In this document: piece after piece, positions 27,120-35,532 of the stretch
Layout: every line of letters starts with the position of its first letter
Position numbering within the stretch: the first letter of the stretch is position 1
DNA from: Shimia sp. CNT1-13L.2
GTDB taxonomy: Bacteria; Pseudomonadota; Alphaproteobacteria; Rhodobacterales; Rhodobacteraceae
Assembly (NCBI RefSeq): GCF_024331145.1
Contig: NZ_JANDJO010000004.1
Span: 310,001-374,000, forward strand
DNA: 64,000 nucleotides
Direction of reading: 5' to 3'
The notes under the pieces: generated by a model
Told to the model about the DNA's origin: nothing
Seen by the model: only the letters and a program-made list of their open reading frames with translations
The model's database searches: none
Translations under genes and position numbers: made by a program

Positions 27120-27989
27120 ATGTCAAAACACCTCAATTTTATGCGATCTGCGGCTCTGGCGCTGTTGGTAGCTCAACCTGTATCGGCATCGGAAGAAATC
27201 CGGGCAGACACTGTCGTTGCCACGGTCAACGGCGAAGAGATCACGATTGGTCAGATGCAGATTGTCCGCGAGCGGCTCCCTGAGCAGTATCAATCACTGG
27301 AGGACAGTGTTCTCTTCGACGGAATTCTGGATCAACTGATCCAACAAACGTTGCTTGCGCAGTCTTTTGAGGGAAATGAACCCCAACGCATCAAGCAGGC
27401 CCTGACAAACGAACGCCGTTTCCTGCTGGCCGACGCTGCCCTCAATTCCGAAATTGCCAAGGGTGTCGACGAAGACGCAATCAAGGCCGCCTACCAAGAG
27501 ACGTACGTCACCAACTTTGTTGGTCCCAAGCAATACGACGCATCACATATTCTTGTAGAGACTGAAGAAGAGGCCAGCGCCATCCGCGAAGAAATCCTCG
27601 CAGGCGCAGACTTCGCCGAAAAGGCAAAAGAAAAATCTACCGGCCCCTCCGGGCCTTCTGGCGGTGCCTTGGGATGGTTCGGCCCCGGCCAGATGGTAGC
27701 GCCTTTCGAAGAGGCCGTGGTTCAAATGGAGGTCGGGGAAGTCTCGCAACCCGTTCAAACACGCTTTGGCTGGCACCTCATCCTGTTGAATGACACGCGC
27801 ACAGACGACGCACCGGCATACGAAGCCGTTCGGGACCAACTGGCTTCGGACATTCAAACCGCCCGGATTGACGAATTGCTTTCCTCGCTCAGCAGCCAGG
27901 CCGACGTCTCGCGACCGGAAGCAGGAGCTTTTGACCCCTCGGTCCTGAGCAAAACCGAACTCCTAGATGCGCAAACTGAAGGAAACTGA
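27120..27989 (+). CDS. periplasmic parvulin-type peptidyl-prolyl isomerase
   Basis: A 289-residue SurA/PpiC-like foldase. ATG 27120 follows GAGGA by seven bases; the upstream ATG at 27075 is rejected. A signal peptide ending near VAQPVSASEE is followed by an N-terminal helical chaperone region (ATVNGEEITIGQMQIVRERL) and one rotamase domain (~130-235): YDASHILVETEEEA, GGALGWFGPGQMVAPFEEAV, QTRFGWHLILL. It acts on proteins just exported by SecA, whose gene is divergent. argJ follows two bases after its stop. Confidence 0.9.
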   Translation: MSKHLNFMRSAALALLVAQPVSASEEIRADTVVATVNGEEITIGQMQIVRERLPEQYQSLEDSVLFDGILDQLIQQTLLAQSFEGNEPQRIKQALTNERRFLLADAALNSEIAKGVDEDAIKAAYQETYVTNFVGPKQYDASHILVETEEEASAIREEILAGADFAEKAKEKSTGPSGPSGGALGWFGPGQMVAPFEEAVVQMEVGEVSQPVQTRFGWHLILLNDTRTDDAPAYEAVRDQLASDIQTARIDELLSSLSSQADVSRPEAGAFDPSVLSKTELLDAQTEGN

Positions 27990-27991
27990 TC

Positions 27992-29221
27992 ATGGGTGAA
28001 ATCACACATGTATCCCCGCTCGCGCCTTCCGAATTCCCGGAACTTCCGGAAATCGGAGGGGTAGAGTTCGCTGCTGTTGAAGCGGCCGTAAAATACCAGA
28101 ACCGCAAGGACGTGACCCTGATCCGTCTGAGCGCGGGCAGCTCCATGGCGGGCGTTTTCACCAAATCCGCCACCAGATCAGCGGCTGTTCTGGATTGTCA
28201 GGAAAAGATTGGCGCACCAAGTTCGGATGGCGCCGCAATTATCGTGAACTCGGGCAATGCCAATGCATTCACCGGGAAGAACGGCATGGATTCCGTGGCC
28301 GCGGTGACAAGTGCCGTTGGTGAATGTCTTGGGCTGCCAGCATCGCGCGTCTTCTCTTCGTCGACAGGTGTTATCGGTGAAGCCCTGCCGCATGACAGGA
28401 TCATTTCAAAATTAAGTGAAGCGCGCGAAGCACTGTCAGCCTCGGCCATTCGTGACGCCGCCGAAGGCATCCGCACCACGGATACTTTCCCGAAGGGCGC
28501 TGGCGCGACGATGGAAATTGGCGGCAAGCCCGTCAAAATCGCGGGTATTGCCAAAGGTTCCGGCATGATTGCGCCCGATATGGCGACGATGCTGGTGTAT
28601 ATCTTCACTGACGCGCAGGTTGAGCAATCCTTGCTGCAAAAAATGCTTTCGGAACTGACGGACCTGACCTTCAACAACATCACCGTGGACAGCGACACCT
28701 CGACGTCTGACACTTTGTTGCTGGGGGCCACAGGTGCGTCAGGCGTTGAAATCACGGAAGACAACGGTGCCTTCCGCGATGCCCTGCACAAGGTGATGCT
28801 CGATCTCGCGCATCAAGTTGTCAAAGACGGCGAAGGCGCGACCAAATTCGTGGAGGTGGCTGTTACCGGCGCCGCCAGCAATGAAGACGCGCGCGTTCAC
28901 GCACTGGCGATTGCCAATTCACCACTCGTTAAGACCGCGGTTGCAGGTGAAGATCCCAATTGGGGCCGGGTTGTCATGGCGATTGGGAAATCCGGCGCAG
29001 CCGCGGACCGTGATCTTCTATCCATTCGGTTTGGGGATATTCTTGTCGCTGAAAATGGTTGGGTATCGCCAACCTATAGCGAAGAGGCAGGTGCAACCTA
29101 TATGAAAGCCCAAGAACTCGCGATCAATGTCGATCTTGGGTTGGGAGACGGCGCTTCGACCGTTTGGACCTGTGACCTGACGCATGGCTATATCACTATC
29201 AACGCGGACTACCGATCCTGA
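27992..29221 (+). CDS. argJ: bifunctional glutamate N-acetyltransferase / amino-acid acetyltransferase
   Basis: Ornithine acetyltransferase of the cyclic arginine pathway: moves acetyl from N-acetylornithine to glutamate and can use acetyl-CoA. The 409-residue precursor cleaves itself at Ala-Thr199 in SGMIAPDMATMLVY, where Thr becomes the nucleophile of the beta chain. The oxyanion motif SSSTGVIGE is near 131, and EDPNWGRVVMAIGKSG is conserved. It overlaps mutT by one base. argG lies 28 kb away in the same window. Confidence 0.96.
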   Translation: MGEITHVSPLAPSEFPELPEIGGVEFAAVEAAVKYQNRKDVTLIRLSAGSSMAGVFTKSATRSAAVLDCQEKIGAPSSDGAAIIVNSGNANAFTGKNGMDSVAAVTSAVGECLGLPASRVFSSSTGVIGEALPHDRIISKLSEAREALSASAIRDAAEGIRTTDTFPKGAGATMEIGGKPVKIAGIAKGSGMIAPDMATMLVYIFTDAQVEQSLLQKMLSELTDLTFNNITVDSDTSTSDTLLLGATGASGVEITEDNGAFRDALHKVMLDLAHQVVKDGEGATKFVEVAVTGAASNEDARVHALAIANSPLVKTAVAGEDPNWGRVVMAIGKSGAAADRDLLSIRFGDILVAENGWVSPTYSEEAGATYMKAQELAINVDLGLGDGASTVWTCDLTHGYITINADYRS

Positions 29222-29619
29222 TGAAAACTGTTCTTGTTTCTGCTGTTGCGCTCATTGACGTCGATGGGCGCATCCTTCTCGCACAACGTCCGGAAGGCAA
29301 ATCCATGGCCGGCCTATGGGAGTTTCCCGGGGGCAAGATCGAAACTGGCGAAACGCCAGAAGCCGCGCTGGTCCGTGAACTTCAGGAAGAGCTGGGAATC
29401 GATACTTGGGAGAGCTGCCTGGCGCCGCTTACCTTTGCGTCTCATAGTTACGAGGATTTCCATCTCCTGATGCCGCTTTTTGCCTGCCGGAAATGGGAAG
29501 GCACGCCGATGTCAAAGGAAGGGCAAACCCTAAAATGGGTGCGTCCAGAGAATCTTCGTGATTTCAAGATGCCGCCTGCAGATATCCCCCTGATTCCTAT
29601 TCTGAGAGACTGGTTGTAG
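29221..29619 (+). CDS. mutT: 8-oxo-dGTP diphosphatase MutT
   Basis: A 132-residue Nudix hydrolase that sanitises oxidised dGTP. Nudix box GGKIETGETPEAALVRELQ continuing into EELGI fits Gx5Ex7REUxEExGU; RPEGKSMAGLWEFPGG is the MutT-type lead-in. Its start ATG shares one base with the argJ stop. It is the last gene of the isomerase-argJ-mutT run. Confidence 0.92.
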   Translation: MKTVLVSAVALIDVDGRILLAQRPEGKSMAGLWEFPGGKIETGETPEAALVRELQEELGIDTWESCLAPLTFASHSYEDFHLLMPLFACRKWEGTPMSKEGQTLKWVRPENLRDFKMPPADIPLIPILRDWL

Positions 29620-29664
29620 AAGTTTTGGGCAAAAAAAGTTGTACTCTCCTACATGTTGTGCGTT

Positions 29665-29673
29665 TGTGGATAA
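29665..29673 (-). promoter_or_regulatory. single perfect DnaA box
   Basis: TTATCCACA on the minus strand, identical to the E. coli consensus, in the AT-rich gap after mutT. It is the only box noticed there, so no origin is implied. Confidence 0.3.
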
Positions 29674-29795
29674 CTTTCCACTTAACACATTCTCGAAGTC
29701 GCGCTAACGTAACATCACTGTGACAGCCCGTAGGGTTAAACGAAAATAAACTTAAACTATATCCAATCAGGTCAATATCACTGGGGAGATTTGAC

Positions 29796-29930
29796 ATGCT
29801 TAGGACTATCACAGTGGGCAGTTGTGTTTCCGTCCAAGGAACCTTCGTGCGCACTTTGCCTGGCGGCAAAATTGCCGTCCGTGTAGGGAATACGATCTAT
29901 TCTGGAGTGCCTATCCAGGCGTCCAGCTGA
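29796..29930 (+). CDS. small conserved-looking protein, 44 residues
   Basis: ATG at 29796 lies seven bases after GGGGAG (29783-29788) and opens a 44-codon frame, MLRTITVGSCVSVQGTFVRT continuing through LPGGKIAVRVGNTIYSGVPI to a TGA at 29928-29930. The alternating polar/hydrophobic pattern with Gly turns predicts a small all-beta fold. No hydrophobic anchor. It is isolated in a 369-bp gap, oriented away from mutT and towards infB, and a hairpin that could terminate in both directions follows 25 bp later. Too short for most gene callers. Function unknown; I believe similar short proteins occur in other roseobacters but cannot check. Confidence 0.7.
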   Translation: MLRTITVGSCVSVQGTFVRTLPGGKIAVRVGNTIYSGVPIQASS

Positions 29931-29948
29931 CGAAAAGTAGTCTCACGG

Positions 29949-29978
29949 AAAAAGAAGGGGAGCCTCAGGGCTCCCCTT
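29949..29978 (-). terminator. terminator of the rimP-nusA-infB operon
   Basis: Perfect 10-bp stem AAGGGGAGCC/GGCTCCCCTT around CTGA, followed on the minus strand by CTTTTT. It is 11 bp past the infB stop and could also end the 29796 small gene from the other side. Confidence 0.88.
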
Positions 29979-29988
29979 TGTCATTCTA

Positions 29989-32496
29989 TCAGTCGAGGGT
30001 TCTCGTGACTTCTTCGCGCTCGAAAATCTCGATCACATCGCCTGCGCGAATGTCATCGTAGTTTTCAAATGCCATACCACATTCCTGACCCGATTGAACT
30101 TCGGCCACTTCATCCTTGAAGCGCTTGAGGGTTTTCAGAGTGCCTTCGTGGATCACCACGTTGTCGCGTAGTAGGCGAACGCCAGCGGAACGACGCGCGA
30201 CGCCCTCGGTGACCAGACAGCCCGCAACCTTGCCGACGTTGGATACCTTGAAGACATCCTTGATTTGAGCGTAGCCGATGAAGTTCTCTTTGATCTCGGC
30301 GCTCAGCAGGCCCGAAGCCGCAGCTTTGACGTCATCAACAAGATCGTAGATCACCGAATAATAACGGATCTCGACGCCCTTCTGGTTTGCCGAATTCCGT
30401 GCCGGGGTGTTCGCACGAACGTTGAAGCCCATGATCGGTGCGCCGGAGGCTTCTGCAAGACCAACGTCGGTTTCGGTAATGGCACCGACACCGGAGTGGA
30501 GAACGCGCACGCGAACTTCGTCGTTGCCGATCTTCTCCATCGCCTGAACGATGGCTTCGGCCGAACCCTGTACGTCTGCTTTAACAAGAATCGGCAGTTC
30601 TGCCACGTTCTCGTCTTCCTTGGCCTTCTGCATAAGCTGCTCAAGCGTAGTCGCAGCACCTGCTGCTGCGCGTTTGTCCTTGGCAGCCTGCTCTCGGTAC
30701 GCGGCAATTTCGCGCGCCTGGGCTTCGGTCTCAGTGACGTTCAGCACGTCGCCTGCTTCCGGGGTGCCGTTCAGACCGAGTACCTCAACAGGAACCGACG
30801 GACCAGCTTCCTGAACGCGATCGCCCTTGTCATTGATCAGTGCACGAACCTTACCGTACTGCTCGCCAACAACGAAGATATCACCCTGTTTGAGCGTACC
30901 TTTCTGGACGAGGACGGTAGCGACGGGACCGCGACCGACATCAAGCTGGGCTTCGATCACTGCACCCTGTGCTGCACGATCGGGGTTGGCCTTCAGCTCG
31001 AGAATCTCAGCTTGCAGCGCAATCGCCTCCAGAAGTTCATCAAGACCTTGACCGGTCACAGCCGAAACCTCGACGTCCTGCACTTCACCGGACATGGCTT
31101 CAACAATCACTTCGTGTTGCAGAAGTTCTGCGCGAACCTTGTTGGGGTCAGCTGCCGGTTTGTCGATCTTGTTGATCGCAACGATCATCGGCACTTCGGC
31201 TGCCTTAGCGTGGTTAATCGCTTCGATGGTTTGCGGCATCACCGAGTCGTCGGCGGCAACAACAAGAACAACGATGTCAGTCACCTGAGCACCGCGAGAA
31301 CGCATCGAAGTAAACGCTGCGTGGCCGGGTGTATCGAGGAACGACAGGGTTACACCATCGTTGGTTTGAACCTGATAAGCGCCAATGTGCTGAGTGATAC
31401 CGCCAGCTTCACCCGCCACAACCTTGGCATCGCGAATTGCATCAAGCAGCGAGGTTTTGCCGTGGTCAACGTGACCCATGATGGTGATGACGGGCGGACG
31501 CGGCTGAAGTTCTTCATCCTTGTCTTCCACGTCGGCAATGACGTCTTCCACATCAGCGTCGGATACGCGCACAACCTTGTGGCCAAACTCTTCAATGATG
31601 AGTTCCGCAGTATCGGCATCAATCGATTGGTTTTGGGTAACCATCATGCCCATTTTCATGAGCTCTTTGACAACGTCGGCAACACGCTCTGCCATACGAT
31701 TGGCCAGTTCGGAAACCACGATGGTCTCCGGCAATTGCACTTCGCGGATCACCTTTTCACGCTCAACCGAACCGCCCATCGCCTTTTGACGAGCACGTTC
31801 TTGTTTACGCTTCATTGCAGCGAGCGATTTTTGGCGACCGCCTTCACCCGACAGCGCCTGGTTCAGGGTCAGCTTGCCCGAACGACGGTTGTCGTCACGG
31901 CCTTTACCGCGTTGATTTCGCTGCTGTTGTTCGCGTTCGCGATCTTGCTTGCGCGACGGCGATGCCGCCGGAGCAGGCTTGTTCGCGGCAGGGCGTGCGG
32001 TCGCTTCCTGCTTAGGCTGAGCCGCGGCAGCAGCAGCCTCGGCAGCAGCACGTTTTGCTGCTTCTTCGGCTTCACGCTTCTTGCGTTCTTCCTCTTCAGC
32101 CTTCTGGCGCGCGCGCTCTTCGGCTTCGCGCTGTTCGCGCTCTTTGGCTTCGGCTTCAGCACGGCGGCGCTGGCGCTCTTCCTCGCGGGCTTTTTCTTCC
32201 GCTTCACGCTTAGCAGCCTCTTCGGCTTCGCGCGCTTTCGCAGCCTGCAACGCCTTCAGACGACGCTCCATTTCAGCATCGGAAATGCCGGCAGGACGGC
32301 GCGAAGGATCACCGCCAGCCTTGGCAGAGCCAAGACCCGACTTGGCAGCACCGGGTTTCGGAACCACAACGCGCTTGCGTTTGGTTTCCACCACGACGTT
32401 TTTGGTCCGCCCGTGGCTAAAGCTTTGCTTTACGTTGCCAGGACGCGATCCTGATCCACGCAGGCCCAGAGTCTTTTTACCGTCGTTATCGCTCAT
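29989..32496 (-). CDS. infB: translation initiation factor IF-2
   Basis: GTPase that brings initiator tRNA to the ribosome; 835 residues. The N-terminal third is low in complexity, with a long charged helix (~80-165) rich in Glu, Arg, Lys and Ala. Then come the IF2_N motif and the G domain (~340-505): [22 protein letters not shown] and NKIDKP. Domains II-IV include [17 protein letters not shown] and [16 protein letters not shown]. The start overlaps the ylxR stop by ATGA. The antisense frame across it (30265-32454) is an artefact of codon bias. Confidence 0.98.
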   Translation of the reverse strand: MSDNDGKKTLGLRGSGSRPGNVKQSFSHGRTKNVVVETKRKRVVVPKPGAAKSGLGSAKAGGDPSRRPAGISDAEMERRLKALQAAKAREAEEAAKREAEEKAREEERQRRRAEAEAKEREQREAEERARQKAEEEERKKREAEEAAKRAAAEAAAAAAQPKQEATARPAANKPAPAASPSRKQDREREQQQRNQRGKGRDDNRRSGKLTLNQALSGEGGRQKSLAAMKRKQERARQKAMGGSVEREKVIREVQLPETIVVSELANRMAERVADVVKELMKMGMMVTQNQSIDADTAELIIEEFGHKVVRVSDADVEDVIADVEDKDEELQPRPPVITIMGHVDHGKTSLLDAIRDAKVVAGEAGGITQHIGAYQVQTNDGVTLSFLDTPGHAAFTSMRSRGAQVTDIVVLVVAADDSVMPQTIEAINHAKAAEVPMIVAINKIDKPAADPNKVRAELLQHEVIVEAMSGEVQDVEVSAVTGQGLDELLEAIALQAEILELKANPDRAAQGAVIEAQLDVGRGPVATVLVQKGTLKQGDIFVVGEQYGKVRALINDKGDRVQEAGPSVPVEVLGLNGTPEAGDVLNVTETEAQAREIAAYREQAAKDKRAAAGAATTLEQLMQKAKEDENVAELPILVKADVQGSAEAIVQAMEKIGNDEVRVRVLHSGVGAITETDVGLAEASGAPIMGFNVRANTPARNSANQKGVEIRYYSVIYDLVDDVKAAASGLLSAEIKENFIGYAQIKDVFKVSNVGKVAGCLVTEGVARRSAGVRLLRDNVVIHEGTLKTLKRFKDEVAEVQSGQECGMAFENYDDIRAGDVIEIFEREEVTRTLD

Positions 32497-33125
32497 CTAG
32501 CTGTCTTACCCTTCTGTGCGGCCCCTGCCGCACCATTTTCACGAATGCCTTTTAACCGTTGGGCTTCCTCTACTACACGATGCGTGAGTCCGCCAGACGC
32601 AAGCGCACCATGTATCACAGTTTGTCGCCCAAAAGCCAAACCTAATTCATCGGCCGTAAGCCAGCCGATGTAGTGGCCACCGTAAGGCGTGCTGAGCTTG
32701 GATTTTCCCCGTCCCGATCCATCAGAAGCCTGGATCAAAACCTCGGCGTAATCCTTCGCAAGCCAGTCCTTGACCTTTTCATATCCGGTAACGGCCTCAC
32801 CCGATTTGCGCGCCATGCTGATAAGATCAACAACACGGCGAGCCACTTGTTTCTCGACCTCGCTCACGAGGTCTTCGGGCACCGAAACCTTTTGTTTCGC
32901 GGCGCGAGAGAACAAACCCTTGCTTGCCGCCTTCTTCAACGCAACGCGATCTGCGGAGACCCACATCCCGCGCCCGGGCAGTTTACCCAGCACATCCGGC
33001 ACGACTTGAGCATCGGGCCCGACAACAAAACGGATCAACCCGAATTTGGGTTGGGTTTCGCCAGTGGCGATGCACTTGCGTTCAGAACCGTCAGCGCGGT
33101 CTTTGGTGCGTCCACCACGTGTCAT
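32493..33125 (-). CDS. YlxR-type RNA-binding protein fused to L7Ae-like domain
   Basis: A 210-residue protein between nusA and infB. Residues ~15-85 are a YlxR/DUF448 domain with [10 protein letters not shown] and the [10 protein letters not shown] signature; residues ~95-195 resemble the L7Ae/L30e RNA-binding fold ([36 protein letters not shown]). In many bacteria these are separate genes (ylxR, ylxQ) at this place; the fusion is usual in alphaproteobacteria. Probably assists transcription or translation through RNA binding. Overlaps infB by four bases. Confidence 0.88.
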   Translation of the reverse strand: MTRGGRTKDRADGSERKCIATGETQPKFGLIRFVVGPDAQVVPDVLGKLPGRGMWVSADRVALKKAASKGLFSRAAKQKVSVPEDLVSEVEKQVARRVVDLISMARKSGEAVTGYEKVKDWLAKDYAEVLIQASDGSGRGKSKLSTPYGGHYIGWLTADELGLAFGRQTVIHGALASGGLTHRVVEEAQRLKGIRENGAAGAAQKGKTAR

Positions 33126-33148
33126 GTTTGTGCCACTGAGGCCCTGAA

Positions 33149-34762
33149 TCAGGCCTCAGCCTCCTCTTCGGTTGCGTCTTCTTCTTCGGCTTCCGCTTCG
33201 AGTTCGGAGGGATCAACCCAACCCAGAACGATGCGTGCGGTCATGACCATGTCCTGCGCTTCTTCAAGCGAGACACCAAAGGGCTCAAGAACACCGTCGT
33301 CCTTGACCCTCTCGCCATCGACGGAAGTCCAACCACCCGCGAGTTCCCAATCCGCGCAAGTTGCGAAATCTTCGAGCGTCAGAACGCCATCTTTCGCCAG
33401 TGCTTCGATCATCTGGGGTGTAAGGCCTTCGAATTCAACCAGGCTATCTTCGACACCCAATGCACGGGCGCTTTCCATCGCTGCCTTGTTCTGGGCTTCG
33501 ATATAGTCACGTGCACGCGCTTGAAGCTCGTTTGCGGTGCCTTCATCTACACCGTCGATCACAAGAAGCTCGTCAAGTTCGACATAGGCGACTTCTTCGA
33601 GGTTGGTAAACCCTTCGGAAACCAGCAGTTGAGCAAAGAACTCATCAAGGTCCAGAGTTTCCACAAAGAGCTTGGTGCGTACTTCGAACTCTTTCTGACG
33701 GCGCTCGGATTCGTCCGACTCGGTCATGATGTCGATATCAAGACCGGTCAGCTGAGACGCGAGGCGTACGTTTTGACCGCGACGACCAATGGCAAGTGAA
33801 AGCTGCTCGTCAGGAACAACCACTTCGATTTTGCCAGCTTCGTCGTCCAGAACAACCTTGGAGACTTCAGCAGGTTGCAGAGCGTTCACAAGGAAGGTTG
33901 GCTGATCTTCGTTCCACGGAATGATGTCGATCTTTTCGCCCTGAAGCTCGTTCACAACGGCCTGCACACGCGAACCTCTCATACCAACACAGGCGCCGAC
34001 AGGATCAATCGAACCGTCATAAGAGATCACGGCGATCTTGGCGCGGGAACCGGGATCACGGGCAACCGCTTTGATCTCGATAATGCCGTCATAGATTTCC
34101 GGCACTTCCATCTTGAACAGTTCAGCCATGAATTCCGGCGCGGTGCGCGACAGGAAGATCTGCGGGCCGCGGGTCTCGCGGCGCACATCTTTGATGAAGC
34201 AGCGCACACGGTCATTCGGGCGATAGCTTTCGCGGCCGATTTTCTCGTTGCGGCGCAGGATTCCTTCACCGCGGCCCACGTCCACGATAACATTGCCGTA
34301 TTCTTCGCGCTTAACAACACCATTGATGATGGTGCCTGCGCGATCTTTGAATTCGTCATACTGACGGTCGCGTTCGGCTTCGCGCACTTTCTGAAGAATG
34401 ACCTGCTTTGCGGACTGAGCGGCAATGCGGCCCATTTCGACCGGCGGCACTTCTTCGATGAATTGATCGCCAACCTTGGGATCATCCAGATACTGCTTGG
34501 CCTGCTCAACAGTGAACTCAGCTTGGTAGTTTTCAAGCTCTTCTTCTTCGACCACGGTGCGAACACGGGTGAAGGTTGCCTTACCCGTCTTGCGATCGAT
34601 GCTGACACGGATGTCCATTTCCGCGCCATAACGCGACTTGGCTGCACGCGCGAGGGACTCTTCCATCGCTTCCACAACCAGGCCCGGGTCGATCATCTTC
34701 TCGCGAGCGACAGCCTCGGCGGTTTGCAGCAACTCAAGCTGGTTTGCAGAGGTAATTGCCAT
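33149..34762 (-). CDS. nusA: transcription termination/antitermination factor NusA
   Basis: A 537-residue RNA-polymerase-binding elongation factor. N-terminal polymerase-binding domain (~1-125, ending VKREEYGNVIVDVG), S1 domain, two KH domains (VGACVGMRGSRVQAVVNEL and LAIGRRGQNVRLASQLTG), then two C-terminal helix-hairpin-helix repeats (LLVSEGFTNLEEVAYVEL, ALAKDGVLTLEDFATCAD) and an acidic tail of Glu and Asp. It lies two bases after the rimP stop. In E. coli NusA feeds back on its own operon leader; see the terminator at 35367. Confidence 0.97.
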   Translation of the reverse strand: MAITSANQLELLQTAEAVAREKMIDPGLVVEAMEESLARAAKSRYGAEMDIRVSIDRKTGKATFTRVRTVVEEEELENYQAEFTVEQAKQYLDDPKVGDQFIEEVPPVEMGRIAAQSAKQVILQKVREAERDRQYDEFKDRAGTIINGVVKREEYGNVIVDVGRGEGILRRNEKIGRESYRPNDRVRCFIKDVRRETRGPQIFLSRTAPEFMAELFKMEVPEIYDGIIEIKAVARDPGSRAKIAVISYDGSIDPVGACVGMRGSRVQAVVNELQGEKIDIIPWNEDQPTFLVNALQPAEVSKVVLDDEAGKIEVVVPDEQLSLAIGRRGQNVRLASQLTGLDIDIMTESDESERRQKEFEVRTKLFVETLDLDEFFAQLLVSEGFTNLEEVAYVELDELLVIDGVDEGTANELQARARDYIEAQNKAAMESARALGVEDSLVEFEGLTPQMIEALAKDGVLTLEDFATCADWELAGGWTSVDGERVKDDGVLEPFGVSLEEAQDMVMTARIVLGWVDPSELEAEAEEEDATEEEAEA

Positions 34763-34764
34763 TG

Positions 34765-35349
34765 TCAGTCCTCCTCGGAACCGTTTTCGGTTTCAATCTC
34801 GTCAAATTGGTCTTCGTTCAGGGTGCCTGCCGCCTTGCGCTGCCGCAGCATCTCCTTGATCAGTTCGTCAGTCATGACCAGTTTGGCATCTGCCAACCAA
34901 TCAAATTGCAGACCGACAGTTACCGTCTCGCCCTGTGAATCGAGGTTGATGAGCACCTCTTCACCTTCGACGCCAGCCAGAACGCCCTTAAAGCGTTTGC
35001 GGCCATCGATCAACTCGGCGGTTTCGATCTTCGCGTCGTAGCCCTCGAAGGTCTCGAAATCCTTGAGGCGGGTAAGGGGCCGGTCGATACCGGGGCTGCC
35101 GACTTCGAGCACATACGAATCCGAAAGCGGGTCTTCGACATCCAGAACCGCACTCACTGCATTCGAGATATCGGCACAATCGTCGACCTCGATGCCTCCG
35201 GTGGGGCGCTCGGCCATGATCTGCAGAGTATGTGTGCTGCCACCTTGAAGACGCAGGCGTACGAGCTCGAACCCCATGTCTTCAATGACAGGAGATATGA
35301 TCTCGGCCAGTTTGCGATCTATCGCAGTTTTGGCAATCAGGTCACTCAT
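34765..35349 (-). CDS. rimP: ribosome maturation factor RimP
   Basis: Helps assemble the 30S subunit. 194 residues from ATG 35349 ([18 protein letters not shown]), five bases after GGAAAG. A frame extending to 35475 would translate through the leader terminator and is rejected. Seen: [32 protein letters not shown], and [20 protein letters not shown], the family signature, followed by an SH3-like C-terminal domain and an acidic tail. First gene of the rimP-nusA-ylxR-infB operon. Confidence 0.95.
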   Translation of the reverse strand: MSDLIAKTAIDRKLAEIISPVIEDMGFELVRLRLQGGSTHTLQIMAERPTGGIEVDDCADISNAVSAVLDVEDPLSDSYVLEVGSPGIDRPLTRLKDFETFEGYDAKIETAELIDGRKRFKGVLAGVEGEEVLINLDSQGETVTVGLQFDWLADAKLVMTDELIKEMLRQRKAAGTLNEDQFDEIETENGSEED

Positions 35350-35366
35350 CGTTGCTTTCCAAACAC

Positions 35367-35389
35367 AAAAAAACGGGCCAGCGGCCCGT
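35367..35389 (-). terminator. intrinsic terminator in the rimP leader
   Basis: On the minus strand ACGGGCC and GGCCCGT form a perfect 7-bp stem with a 3-base loop, followed by six to seven T. It ends only 17 bases before the rimP ATG and about 70 nt after the predicted transcript start, so it would cut the operon mRNA short unless bypassed. Confidence 0.8.
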
Positions 35390-35446
35390 CGAACTTTCCG
35401 ATGGAGCGTTGGGAGTACATCCCCCAGCGCACCGCTGTTGAAAAGG

Positions 35447-35475
35447 CATATACGCGCGATGCAGCGAGTCTGCAA
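35447..35475 (-). promoter_or_regulatory. candidate promoter of the rimP operon
   Basis: Minus strand TTGCAG (35470-35475), 17-base spacer, TATATG (35447-35452); start expected near 35440. Partial matches to the sigma-70 consensus with ideal spacing, placed between the preceding operon's terminator and rimP. Confidence 0.5.
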
Positions 35476-35484
35476 GGTCTATGT

Positions 35485-35510
35485 GAAAACGCCCCGCAAA
35501 TGCGGGGCGT
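35485..35510 (-). terminator. terminator of the peptide-transport operon
   Basis: CGCCCCGC/GCGGGGCG stem with an AT-rich loop, followed on the minus strand by TTTT. It lies 22 bp after the stop of the substrate-binding gene. Confidence 0.82.
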
Positions 35511-35532
35511 TTCCTAAAAGTTTTGGGCGGAA

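Noticed and set aside
29620-29795. Replication origin, suggested by the DnaA box in an AT-rich stretch
   Set aside because: Only one box; no dnaA, parAB or repeated boxes nearby.
32000-32300. Direct repeat or coding repeat in the 5' part of infB
   Set aside because: It is low-complexity Glu/Arg/Ala codon usage of the IF-2 N-terminal helix, not a discrete repeat.
30265-32454. 729-codon open frame antisense to infB
   Set aside because: Same artefact; the sense frame carries all IF-2 motifs, and the antisense product is low-complexity over the charged region.
35350-35475. 42-residue N-terminal extension of RimP
   Set aside because: It reads through a hairpin with a T run and lacks similarity to RimP; the ATG at 35349 has a ribosome site.
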